A stretch of 6,797 nucleotides of DNA from Aquifex sp. (GTDB lineage Bacteria; Aquificota; Aquificia; Aquificales; Aquificaceae): contig QNXQ01000030.1 of the NCBI GenBank assembly GCA_003978875.1, positions 1 through 6,797 on the forward strand, read 5' to 3'. Shown here piece after piece: positions 1 through 5,282 of the stretch (positions are counted from its first letter, which is position 1; each line of letters begins with the position of its first letter). The translations under genes and the position numbers were made by a program. A model generated the notes under the pieces. It searched no databases. It was not told the origin of the DNA and saw only the letters and a program-made list of their open reading frames with translations.

Positions 1-51
1 GTACTGGAAGCCAAAAATACTTTCTGACCATTCGGAATAGGTTTTATTTTA

Positions 52-97
52 TATTAGAAAAACCGCCTCAAGGTATTAGAAAAGCCAAGTTTAAAAT
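52..97 (+). promoter_or_regulatory. Upstream region of the oxidoreductase gene with a spaced direct repeat and a -10-like box
   Basis: The non-coding stretch 1-103 contains TATTAGAAAA twice, at 52-61 and 74-83. The copies start exactly 22 bases apart, about two helical turns, and each is followed by a CC-containing tail. A TAAAAT hexamer at 92-97 resembles a sigma-70 -10 box and sits so close to the ATG at 104 that transcription would begin at or next to the start codon. No convincing -35 hexamer and no Shine-Dalgarno sequence were found. The repeat is seen directly; its role as an operator or promoter is inference. Confidence 0.3.
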
Positions 98-103
98 ATT
101 CCT

Positions 104-904
104 ATGCACATTTTACTGGTAGGTTTGGGAAATATGGGCTCAAAGTATCTGAAAAAATTACGAGAGCTCAATCTAAAACCCGTTGTATGTGATACAGACC
201 TGCGAAAATCCGAGCTTTGTAAAGATTGTCCTTTTTACCGTAATATTGAAGATGTTAAAGAGGAGATAAGCCACGCGATAGTGGCTGTAAATCCCGAAAA
301 TCACGTAAAAGTAGCAAAGGAGCTTCTGGATAGAGGTATACCAGTCTTACTGGAAAAACCTCCGGCACTATCAAGCGAGGAATTTTTAAAAATAGCTAAT
401 AATCCTCTTCTTGAAATATCGGAGATAGAACTTTACTCGGAAGTTGTAAAGAGTTTTCCTTCTCAAATAAATCCGAAAGAAATATTTATAGAACGCCTTA
501 ACAAAGGTAGCGGATACATAAATCCATTATGGGATTTGGCTTGGCACGATTTTTACATACTCCAATACCTGTTCGGTGATATAAAACTTGAGAATGTTTC
601 AAAAAACGAATTGATTTGGGAAGTGAAGGGAAAGGTAAAGGGAGAAATACCTTTCACTTTAAAAGTAGCTTGGAATTACCCTGATGAGCAGGTGAGAAGG
701 TGGACTGTAAAAACAGATAAAGGAGATATAGTTATGGATTTTCAAAGGGAAGAAATTACTTATGGGGATTTTAAAAAGCAAAGAATTTACGGTGATAAAC
801 TGAGGGAGATGGTTCAGGACTTCGTCGAAGGTATTAGGAGGGAAGGAAGCAGAGAAAGAGCTTTAAAGAATTTAAGACTTCTCGAAAACTTGCAGATAGA
901 TTAG
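104..904 (+). CDS. Short Gfo/Idh/MocA-like NAD(P)-dependent oxidoreductase
   Basis: Encodes 266 residues. The N-terminal half is a Rossmann fold: the dinucleotide-binding loop GLGNMG lies at residues 7-12 and an acidic residue closes beta-2 (D30 or D32). The EKPPALS stretch at 84-90 matches the EKP signature that Gfo/Idh/MocA enzymes use to hold nicotinamide. WDLAWHD at 143-149 resembles the family's catalytic His-Asp segment in the C-terminal beta-sheet domain. At 266 residues it is clearly shorter than the usual 330-390, so the C-terminal domain is reduced; the substrate cannot be named. A CKDC pair sits at 39-42. An in-frame TAA at 92-94 makes the ATG at 104 the first ATG available, although no ribosome binding site precedes it. 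Its TAG stop shares four bases with the stop of the convergent methyltransferase gene. The family call is fairly secure; the reaction is unknown. Confidence 0.8.
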   Translation: MHILLVGLGNMGSKYLKKLRELNLKPVVCDTDLRKSELCKDCPFYRNIEDVKEEISHAIVAVNPENHVKVAKELLDRGIPVLLEKPPALSSEEFLKIANNPLLEISEIELYSEVVKSFPSQINPKEIFIERLNKGSGYINPLWDLAWHDFYILQYLFGDIKLENVSKNELIWEVKGKVKGEIPFTLKVAWNYPDEQVRRWTVKTDKGDIVMDFQREEITYGDFKKQRIYGDKLREMVQDFVEGIRREGSRERALKNLRLLENLQID

Positions 905-1575
905 CCATTTCTCTCTGCGGTTAAAACTATATTCTTAGGAGAAAGGACTTTCTTATCCCTTTTCATTTTTACCTTAAGGTTTTCGTCAAATTTTTCTTTC
1001 AAGTAATAACACCACGCTTCATAAACTCCGAGTTCATCTATGAGAAATTGATATTTTTCCCTCGGAAACTTTCCTTCACAACATGGCATGAGAACAGCGG
1101 CTCTTACGTTTTCACAACTGTTAACTACGTCTATAAATCTTTCCGAAAGCTCTCTGCACAAATGTATACCCGTAAGAATTACTCGCCGACCCGATTCCTT
1201 TACAAGTCTGTAGAAATCATCACTCATTATATCCATATTCACAAACTCTACGTTTTTTAAAGATTTAAAGTGTTCACGATCTGCTTCTTTGTCCCTATCT
1301 ACGGCAAGAATTTTCGTTTTAGGGTGCATCAATCCCACAATCGTGCTCAAAAACCCTTTGCCGGAACACACATCTATAACTATGTATGATGGGTCTTTAA
1401 TAAGATAATCCTTAATTCTTTCCCTAATTGCCATTGCTTCACTTATTTCCTTCCAGAATGTATTCTTTCTTCTCAGTTTCCTGAAATTAGCATTCTTTTC
1501 AAACAAATTTGCAATTCTCAACTTCTTGAAACTCCTCACATAGGAACTTTCTTTAAACTCTGTTATTTCTGCCAT
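901..1575 (-). CDS. SAM-dependent methyltransferase, Methyltransf_32/TRM13-like
   Basis: Encodes 224 residues from the ATG at 1575. A TTG directly in front, at 1578, would add one residue, and it is itself directly preceded by a TAA stop, so the start is fixed within one codon. Class I methyltransferase motifs are visible: motif I VIDVCSGKG at residues 66-74, the acidic end of beta-2 at D93 (AVDRD), and NMDI with D115. Further on come GIHLC at 136-140 and MPCCEG at 163-168. The Asp-x-Cys-x-Gly-Lys-Gly loop, the HLC motif and the double-Cys motif together recall the Methyltransf_32 group, which includes tRNA methylase TRM13 and METTL25-type proteins. Residues 14-43 are strongly basic with scattered aromatics, compatible with RNA binding. 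An RNA substrate is therefore plausible but inferred. The gene is divergent from pdo and convergent with the oxidoreductase gene; no Shine-Dalgarno is seen. Confidence 0.8.
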   Translation of the reverse strand: MAEITEFKESSYVRSFKKLRIANLFEKNANFRKLRRKNTFWKEISEAMAIRERIKDYLIKDPSYIVIDVCSGKGFLSTIVGLMHPKTKILAVDRDKEADREHFKSLKNVEFVNMDIMSDDFYRLVKESGRRVILTGIHLCRELSERFIDVVNSCENVRAAVLMPCCEGKFPREKYQFLIDELGVYEAWCYYLKEKFDENLKVKMKRDKKVLSPKNIVLTAERNG

Positions 1576-1578
1576 CAA

Positions 1579-1609
1579 TTAATTAAGATATTACTTAAGT
1601 TTTATAGAT
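1579..1609. promoter_or_regulatory. Divergent promoter region between the methyltransferase gene and pdo
   Basis: Only 48 bases separate the two ATG codons, so both promoters must be packed here or extend into the genes. On the - strand, TATAAA at 1606-1601 is a fair -10 box and would place a transcript start about 20 bases before the methyltransferase ATG. On the + strand the candidates are weaker: GATATT at 1587-1592 would leave room for the pdo ribosome binding site, whereas TATAGA at 1603-1608 would start transcription inside it. Palindromes TTAATTAA (1579-1586) and ACTTAAGT (1593-1600) lie between and might bind a regulator. No -35 box is recognisable on either strand. Confidence 0.3.
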
Positions 1610-1617
1610 AAGGAGGT
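1610..1617 (+). promoter_or_regulatory. Strong Shine-Dalgarno sequence of pdo
   Basis: AAGGAGGT is a full-length match to the 16S rRNA 3' end and stands six bases before the ATG at 1624. It is the strongest ribosome binding site in the window and fixes the pdo start. Because accD and the mgtC-like gene lack good sites of their own, it probably also drives translation into the rest of the unit by coupling. Confidence 0.85.
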
Positions 1618-1623
1618 TAGCAA

Positions 1624-2316
1624 ATGCTACTGAACTTGGAAGTAAGGACTCAATTGAAAGAACTTGCTCAAAAAGAGTTCAAAGAGCCGGTAAACATAAA
1701 ACTGTTCTCCCAAGCTATTGGGTGTGAATCTTGCCAAACCGCTGAAGAGCTTCTAAAGGAAACCGTCGAAGTTATCGGAGATGCCGTAGGCCAGGATAAG
1801 ATTAAACTCGAGATATTGTCTCCCTTTACCGATAAAGAAATTACGGAAAGGTACGGTATTGAGAGAGTTCCGACAATTGTTATTGAAGGAGAAAAAGATT
1901 ACGGAATGAGGTATATAGGTCTTCCGGCGGGACTTGAATTTACAACACTTATAAACGGTATATTCCACGTATCTCAAAGGAAACCTCAACTGTCCGAAAA
2001 AACCGTAGAACTTCTCCAAAGTGTAGATATTCCTATAGATATATGGGTTTTTGTAACAACAACCTGCGGATACTGTCCCGCTGCAGCGATAATGGCATGG
2101 GATTTTGCTCTGGTAAATGACAATATCACCGCAAAGGTTATAGACGCTTCGGAAAACCCAGATTTAGCCCAGCAGTTTCAAGTGGTAGGAGTTCCCAAAA
2201 TAGTTATAAACAAAGGTGCAGCGGAATTCGTCGGAGCCCAACCCGAAAACGCGTTCCTCGGATACGTGATGGCGGTTTACGAAAAGCTCAAAAGGGAACA
2301 AGAACAGGCTCAATGA
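1624..2316 (+). CDS. pdo: Protein disulfide oxidoreductase (PDO), two thioredoxin-fold domains
   Basis: Encodes 230 residues with no signal peptide, so a cytoplasmic thiol-disulfide enzyme. Two tandem thioredoxin-fold units are visible. The N-terminal unit (about 1-118) has the active site CESC at C34-C37 and a cis-proline loop RVPT (P83). The C-terminal unit (about 119-230) has FVTTTCGYC, with C148-C151, and the loop GVPK (P191). CxxC plus cis-Pro in both halves indicates two redox-active sites. This architecture is that of the archaeal and thermophile PDO family, which oxidises, reduces and isomerises disulfides and supports intracellular disulfide bonds in hyperthermophiles. The CGYC site resembles glutaredoxin and PDI sites; the N-terminal CESC is less usual. 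Length is normal for the family. A strong Shine-Dalgarno precedes it, and its TGA overlaps the accD ATG as ATGA, implying translational coupling. The family is certain; the physiological substrates are unknown. Confidence 0.95.
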   Translation: MLLNLEVRTQLKELAQKEFKEPVNIKLFSQAIGCESCQTAEELLKETVEVIGDAVGQDKIKLEILSPFTDKEITERYGIERVPTIVIEGEKDYGMRYIGLPAGLEFTTLINGIFHVSQRKPQLSEKTVELLQSVDIPIDIWVFVTTTCGYCPAAAIMAWDFALVNDNITAKVIDASENPDLAQQFQVVGVPKIVINKGAAEFVGAQPENAFLGYVMAVYEKLKREQEQAQ

Positions 2317-3155
2317 GGTTTCTCGATAAATTCTTTAAGAAAAAGAAAGAGGAGGCTCTATGGACCAAGTGTTCAAACTGTAAGAGCCTCCTTTATGTTC
2401 CAGACCTCGAAAAGAACTTGAAAGTATGTCCCAATTGCGGTTATCATTTTACCCTTTCTGCCAGAGAGAGGATAAAGTACACTCTAGACGAAGAAAATCC
2501 CGAAATACTTTTTGAGGAAATACTGCCCACTGACCCTCTTAACTTCAAGGATACAAAAAGCTACAAAGATAGACTAAAAAAAGCCCAAGAGGAAACGGGC
2601 TTAAGTGAAGCCATAGTGATAGCCGAAGGACATATAAAAGGGAAAAAAGCTATTTTAGCCGTAATGGATTTTAACTTCATAGGCGGAAGTATGGGTTCTG
2701 TTGTAGGAGAAAGGCTCTTCAGAGCTTGTGAAAGAGCGATAGAGACTAAAACGCCTCTAATAGCTTTTTCAGCCTCCGGCGGAGCGAGGATGCAGGAAGG
2801 TATCCTGTCTTTGATGCAGATGGCTAAAACAACATTCGGTGTAGGTCTTTTGAAGAAAAACAATATACTGTACATAAGTGTTCTTACCAATCCTACGATG
2901 GGAGGAGTATCTGCGAGTTTTGCCTTTCTGGGAGATGTAATTATCGCAGAACCCAAAGCCTTAATAGGCTTCGCGGGACCCAGGGTTATAGAACAGACCA
3001 TAAAACAAAAACTACCCGAAGGTTTTCAAACGGCGGAATTCCTTTTAGAAAAAGGACAAATAGATATGGTGGTTTCAAGGAAAGATATGAAAGATACACT
3101 CGCATACCTTCTTGAAACTTTGTACTACTCAAAGAAATGCACGATTCCTTCCTAA
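2313..3155 (+). CDS. accD: Acetyl-CoA carboxylase carboxyltransferase subunit beta
   Basis: Encodes 280 residues, a normal AccD length. With AccA it forms the alpha2-beta2 carboxyltransferase that moves the carboxyl group from carboxybiotin on AccB to acetyl-CoA, giving malonyl-CoA, the committed step of fatty-acid synthesis in the cytoplasm. An N-terminal four-cysteine zinc ribbon is present (C20, C23, C39, C42), typical of bacterial AccD. The crotonase-like carboxyltransferase core follows: GGSMGSVVGER at 124-134, SASGGARMQEG at 153-163, which forms part of the acyl-CoA oxyanion region, and NPTMGGVSASFAFLGD at 193-208. FAGPRVIEQT at 220-229 is also characteristic. No residue looks missing. 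The ATG overlaps the pdo stop by four bases and lacks a clear Shine-Dalgarno, so translation is probably coupled to pdo. The 3' end overlaps the next gene by 19 bases. accA is not in the window. Confidence 0.97.
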   Translation: MRFLDKFFKKKKEEALWTKCSNCKSLLYVPDLEKNLKVCPNCGYHFTLSARERIKYTLDEENPEILFEEILPTDPLNFKDTKSYKDRLKKAQEETGLSEAIVIAEGHIKGKKAILAVMDFNFIGGSMGSVVGERLFRACERAIETKTPLIAFSASGGARMQEGILSLMQMAKTTFGVGLLKKNNILYISVLTNPTMGGVSASFAFLGDVIIAEPKALIGFAGPRVIEQTIKQKLPEGFQTAEFLLEKGQIDMVVSRKDMKDTLAYLLETLYYSKKCTIPS

Positions 3156-3814
3156 CACTTTTTCCCGAACGCTACCCATTCCCTTTATGGGAGGCTTTTC
3201 TTCGAATAGCTCTTGCAGCATTACTCGGTGCGGTTATAGGTCTTGAAAGAGAAAGGAGAAAGCAACCCGCAGGTTTGAGAACTCATGCTGTTCTCTCTAT
3301 AGGAGCTACATTAATTACCCTTGTTTCTATATATACAAGCTACACCTACGGTGGGCTTACAGCCGACCCTTCACGGATTACGGCTCAAATAGTTAGCGGA
3401 ATAGGTTTTTTAGGCGCAGGGGCTATACTTAGATTCGGAGTTACGATAAAAGGGTTAACTACAGCTGCGAGCTTATGGAGTACGGCAGGATTGGGAATAG
3501 CAGTGGGAACAGGAATGTATACTCTTGCAATGTTCACAACTTTTGTAATGCTTTTATTTCTCACATTTGTGAGCAAAATAGAGCGTGAGCTTCTAAAGAG
3601 TAAAGGGGTTGTTCATTTAAAACTTACAATATCAACATCACCGGAGGTCTTATACAAAGTAAACAATTTGCTCGAAAACGGTAAGATTTTGAAAGCCGCT
3701 AAAAAAGAAAACTTGCTTGAAGTAGTCATTGCAGTTCAAGATTACGGAGACCTTCCCGAAAAGCTGGAAGAATTACTAAAATTAAAAGGGGTGAAAGAAG
3801 TTGAAATTATTTAA
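3137..3814 (+). CDS. mgtC: MgtC/SapB-family inner-membrane protein
   Basis: Encodes 225 residues. The N-terminal two-thirds is a hydrophobic domain with about five predicted membrane segments (roughly 20-36, 50-66, 83-98, 107-124 and 127-146). It carries the family hallmark between helices 1 and 2: LGAVIGLERERRKQPAGLR at 30-48, followed by THAVLSIGATL. SGIGFLGAGAI at 87-97 and GLTTAASLW at 106-114 are also conserved. Residues 147-225 form a soluble tail with a beta-alpha-beta pattern, probably ACT-like, as in longer MgtC proteins. Salmonella MgtC aids survival in low magnesium and in macrophages and inhibits the F-type ATP synthase. The protein is not itself a proven Mg2+ transporter, and homologues occur widely in non-pathogens, so the role here is open. 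It starts inside accD, out of frame, with no evident ribosome binding site. Its TAA shares four bases with the pth stop. Confidence 0.9.
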   Translation: MHDSFLTLFPERYPFPLWEAFLRIALAALLGAVIGLERERRKQPAGLRTHAVLSIGATLITLVSIYTSYTYGGLTADPSRITAQIVSGIGFLGAGAILRFGVTIKGLTTAASLWSTAGLGIAVGTGMYTLAMFTTFVMLLFLTFVSKIERELLKSKGVVHLKLTISTSPEVLYKVNNLLENGKILKAAKKENLLEVVIAVQDYGDLPEKLEELLKLKGVKEVEII

Positions 3815-4389
3815 AATAAGTCTTGTCTGTTACAGTATTCCATCGCGTGCTGAGGAGAAATTTCAATAGCTCTTGTCAAACATCTCACGGCTTTTTTTAT
3901 TACCTGATTTATAACCTTCTCCTCTTCTTGAGGGAAAGGAGAAAGAACATACTTTACAACATCTTCCTTTTTCTTTGGTCTTCCTATACCTATCCTCAGT
4001 CTCGGAAAATTTTGGGTACCTATATACTTTATTATTGATTCCACACCCTTATGTCCTCCCGAACTTCCTTTAAGTCTTAATCTCATAGTTCCGAGGGGAA
4101 GGTCTAAGTCGTCGTAAATTACTATCATCTGTTCGGGAGAAAGGCCGTATTCCTCAAGAAGGTTATAAACGGCTGCACCTGAGTTATTCATATAGGTGAG
4201 TGGTTTTGCAAGAAATACTTCCTTTCCTCCGATACGAGTTTTATAGACGAGGGAGAGGGCATCCTCGGAAGGTTTTTTCGCCCTCAAGCTCTTTACGAGT
4301 TCATCTATTACCATAAATCCTACGTTGTGCCGTGTCTTTTCGTATTCCTTTCCCGGATTACCTAGACCCACCAGCAGACGTATATCCAT
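3811..4389 (-). CDS. pth: Peptidyl-tRNA hydrolase
   Basis: Encodes 192 residues, the usual bacterial Pth length. The cytoplasmic enzyme hydrolyses the ester linking peptide to tRNA in peptidyl-tRNA that drops off ribosomes, and is essential in most bacteria. Family motifs are intact: VGLGNPGKEY at 7-16 with N11, TRHNVGF at 19-25 with the catalytic histidine H21, LTYMNNSG at 64-71 with N68, and YDDLDLPLG at 92-100 with D93, the aspartate expected to assist the histidine. GSSGGHKG at 108-115 carries Lys at the position where Escherichia coli has Asn114 (GGHNG), a mild deviation near the peptide or tRNA side. It lies three bases after rplY and has no Shine-Dalgarno of its own, so it likely relies on ribosomes finishing rplY. 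rplY-pth is a common bacterial pairing. Confidence 0.97.
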   Translation of the reverse strand: MDIRLLVGLGNPGKEYEKTRHNVGFMVIDELVKSLRAKKPSEDALSLVYKTRIGGKEVFLAKPLTYMNNSGAAVYNLLEEYGLSPEQMIVIYDDLDLPLGTMRLRLKGSSGGHKGVESIIKYIGTQNFPRLRIGIGRPKKKEDVVKYVLSPFPQEEEKVINQVIKKAVRCLTRAIEISPQHAMEYCNRQDLF

Positions 4390-4392
4390 TAA

Positions 4393-4992
4393 TTAGGACT
4401 GCTGTTCTTCGGTACCTTCAGCTCCGGCTTCCTCTTCTACAGCTTCTTCTTCAGGTTCATAAACTACCGCAACTGTTTCTTCCGGATTATCGAGTATTAC
4501 ACATCCTTCAGGAGGTTGGACATCTCTAACGTGTAAAGCTTCACCTAGGCCGAGCTTACTAACGTCTACAACAATTTTTTCCGGAATATTAGCGGGGGAA
4601 GCTTTTATGGTAAAGGTATGCATTACTGGTTCGAAAGTTCCTCCGGCTTGAACACCTTCGGGAGTTCCGACAAACTCTATGGGCACTTCAACTTCGATTT
4701 GTTGAACGTTGGAAAGGTCGTAGAGGTCTATGTGTATAGGGTTATTACCCAACCAACCAAATTGGATATCCTTCAGGAGATAAACCCTGGTTTCACCCTC
4801 CAATTCTCCTTCGATTAAAAAAGCCTCTCCGTGAGGAAGTGCAGCAAAATCCTTGACACTAATCCAAGCGTGTCTGTTTTCAACACCCTTTCCGTATATT
4901 TCTACAGGAAGCCAACCTTCCCTTCTCTTCCTCTTTAGTTCACTCTTTCTACCCGGTTTTCTGGGAAGAAGTTTTACTTTCACTCTCCTCAT
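4393..4992 (-). CDS. rplY: Large ribosomal subunit protein bL25, general stress (CTC) type
   Basis: Encodes 199 residues. Residues 1-90 form the 5S rRNA-binding L25 domain, starting with a very basic stretch that contains GRKSELKRKRREGWLPVEIYG (positions 14-34), where Lys, Arg and Gly-Trp-Leu-Pro stand out; QFGWLGNNPIHIDLYDL at 77-93 closes it. The beta-rich CTC/TL5 domain follows, with VPIEFVGTPEGV around 99-110 and the conserved VDVSKLGLGEALHVRD near 142-157. The last 20 or so residues are an acidic Glu/Ala tail, common in long bL25 proteins. This is the Thermus TL5 and Bacillus Ctc form, twice the length of E. coli L25. The protein binds 5S rRNA in the central protuberance of the 50S subunit. 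The start is supported by GGAGGA eight bases upstream and by an extended -10 promoter; pth follows after three bases. Confidence 0.96.
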   Translation of the reverse strand: MRRVKVKLLPRKPGRKSELKRKRREGWLPVEIYGKGVENRHAWISVKDFAALPHGEAFLIEGELEGETRVYLLKDIQFGWLGNNPIHIDLYDLSNVQQIEVEVPIEFVGTPEGVQAGGTFEPVMHTFTIKASPANIPEKIVVDVSKLGLGEALHVRDVQPPEGCVILDNPEETVAVVYEPEEEAVEEEAGAEGTEEQQS

Positions 4993-4999
4993 TCTTCAA

Positions 5000-5005
5000 T
5001 CCTCC
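5000..5005 (-). promoter_or_regulatory. Shine-Dalgarno sequence of rplY
   Basis: Read on the - strand, GGAGGA occupies 5005-5000 and lies about eight bases before the rplY ATG at 4992. It confirms the chosen start and probably serves the rplY-pth pair as a whole, because pth has no such site. Confidence 0.75.
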
Positions 5006-5022
5006 GTTAATCAAGAAACATT

Positions 5023-5031
5023 ATTATAGCA
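5023..5031 (-). promoter_or_regulatory. Extended -10 promoter for rplY-pth
   Basis: The - strand reads TGCTATAAT at 5031-5023, a perfect extended -10 element (TGnTATAAT) for a housekeeping sigma factor. The predicted transcript start is near 5016, giving a leader of about 25 bases with the rplY Shine-Dalgarno correctly placed. The -35 region about 17 bases upstream (CTATAC) is poor, as is common when the extended -10 is present. This is the most convincing promoter in the window. Confidence 0.65.
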
Positions 5032-5046
5032 AGTTTTCCGTTGTAG

Positions 5047-5052
5047 TATAGA
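5047..5052 (+). promoter_or_regulatory. Possible -10 box for the membrane protein-peptidase unit
   Basis: TATAGA at 5047-5052 stands six bases before the ATG at 5058. As a -10 box it would put the transcript start on or beside the start codon, implying a leaderless message, which agrees with the absence of any Shine-Dalgarno for this gene. No -35 match is seen. Transcription could instead begin further left, so the call is tentative. Confidence 0.25.
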
Positions 5053-5057
5053 TAACT

Positions 5058-5282
5058 ATGGGATTTTTTGGAAAAGTCCTCAGGAAATTTTGGCATTACT
5101 TTTCTAACCTACTACTTCTCTACGGATATTATTTATTATTTCTATTCTTTTACGATACATTCCTCAGAATGGCAAAGCCCATAGCACTACCCTTATCTTT
5201 AATATTGACTTTATTCTTTCTGGGATTAAACATTGCATATTGGTATAGGGACAAAATTCTAAAAAGGTGGAGAAATGCTTAG
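5058..5282 (+). CDS. Small two-helix membrane protein of unknown function
   Basis: Encodes 74 residues that I do not recognise. The first dozen residues are basic (GKVLRKFW), followed by two long hydrophobic, aromatic-rich segments at about 15-36 and 40-62. The C-terminus is basic (YRDKILKRWRNA). Basic residues at both ends with two spans predict a helical hairpin with N- and C-termini in the cytoplasm. The reading frame runs into the M16 peptidase gene, overlapping it by eight bases, which argues that it is a real gene co-translated with the peptidase. The upstream gene is divergent, so this is the first gene of the unit. The start has no Shine-Dalgarno; the next ATG in frame lies inside the second half and would destroy the first helix. 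A role in anchoring or assisting the exported peptidase is inference only. Confidence 0.7.
   Translation: MGFFGKVLRKFWHYFSNLLLLYGYYLLFLFFYDTFLRMAKPIALPLSLILTLFFLGLNIAYWYRDKILKRWRNA
5265..5272 (+). promoter_or_regulatory. Ribosome binding site of the M16 peptidase gene
   Basis: AGGTGGAG at 5265-5272 is a good Shine-Dalgarno variant just before the ATG at 5275, within the end of the small membrane protein gene. It favours this start over the in-frame ATG at 5308, which would remove the signal peptide. Confidence 0.55.

Noticed and set aside
3..122. Open + strand frame at the left edge that could be the tail of an upstream gene, ending in TAG at 120-122.
   Set aside because: It would give about 39 codons rich in Phe, Lys and Arg with no recognisable motif, and it overlaps the direct repeat and the oxidoreductase start. 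Without the sequence to the left it cannot be separated from chance.
1048..1260. 70-codon + strand frame inside the methyltransferase gene.
   Set aside because: It is antisense to a gene with clear methyltransferase motifs, and its Thr/Tyr/Ser-rich product has no family resemblance.
2561..3001. 146-codon open frame on the - strand inside accD.
   Set aside because: It lies wholly within a well-supported accD, has no ribosome binding site, and its Pro/Ser/Ile-rich product is what the complement of accD codons gives.
4332..4529. 65-codon + strand frame across the rplY-pth junction.
   Set aside because: The Leu/Pro-rich product arises from complementing Glu- and Gly-rich codons; both opposing genes are secure.
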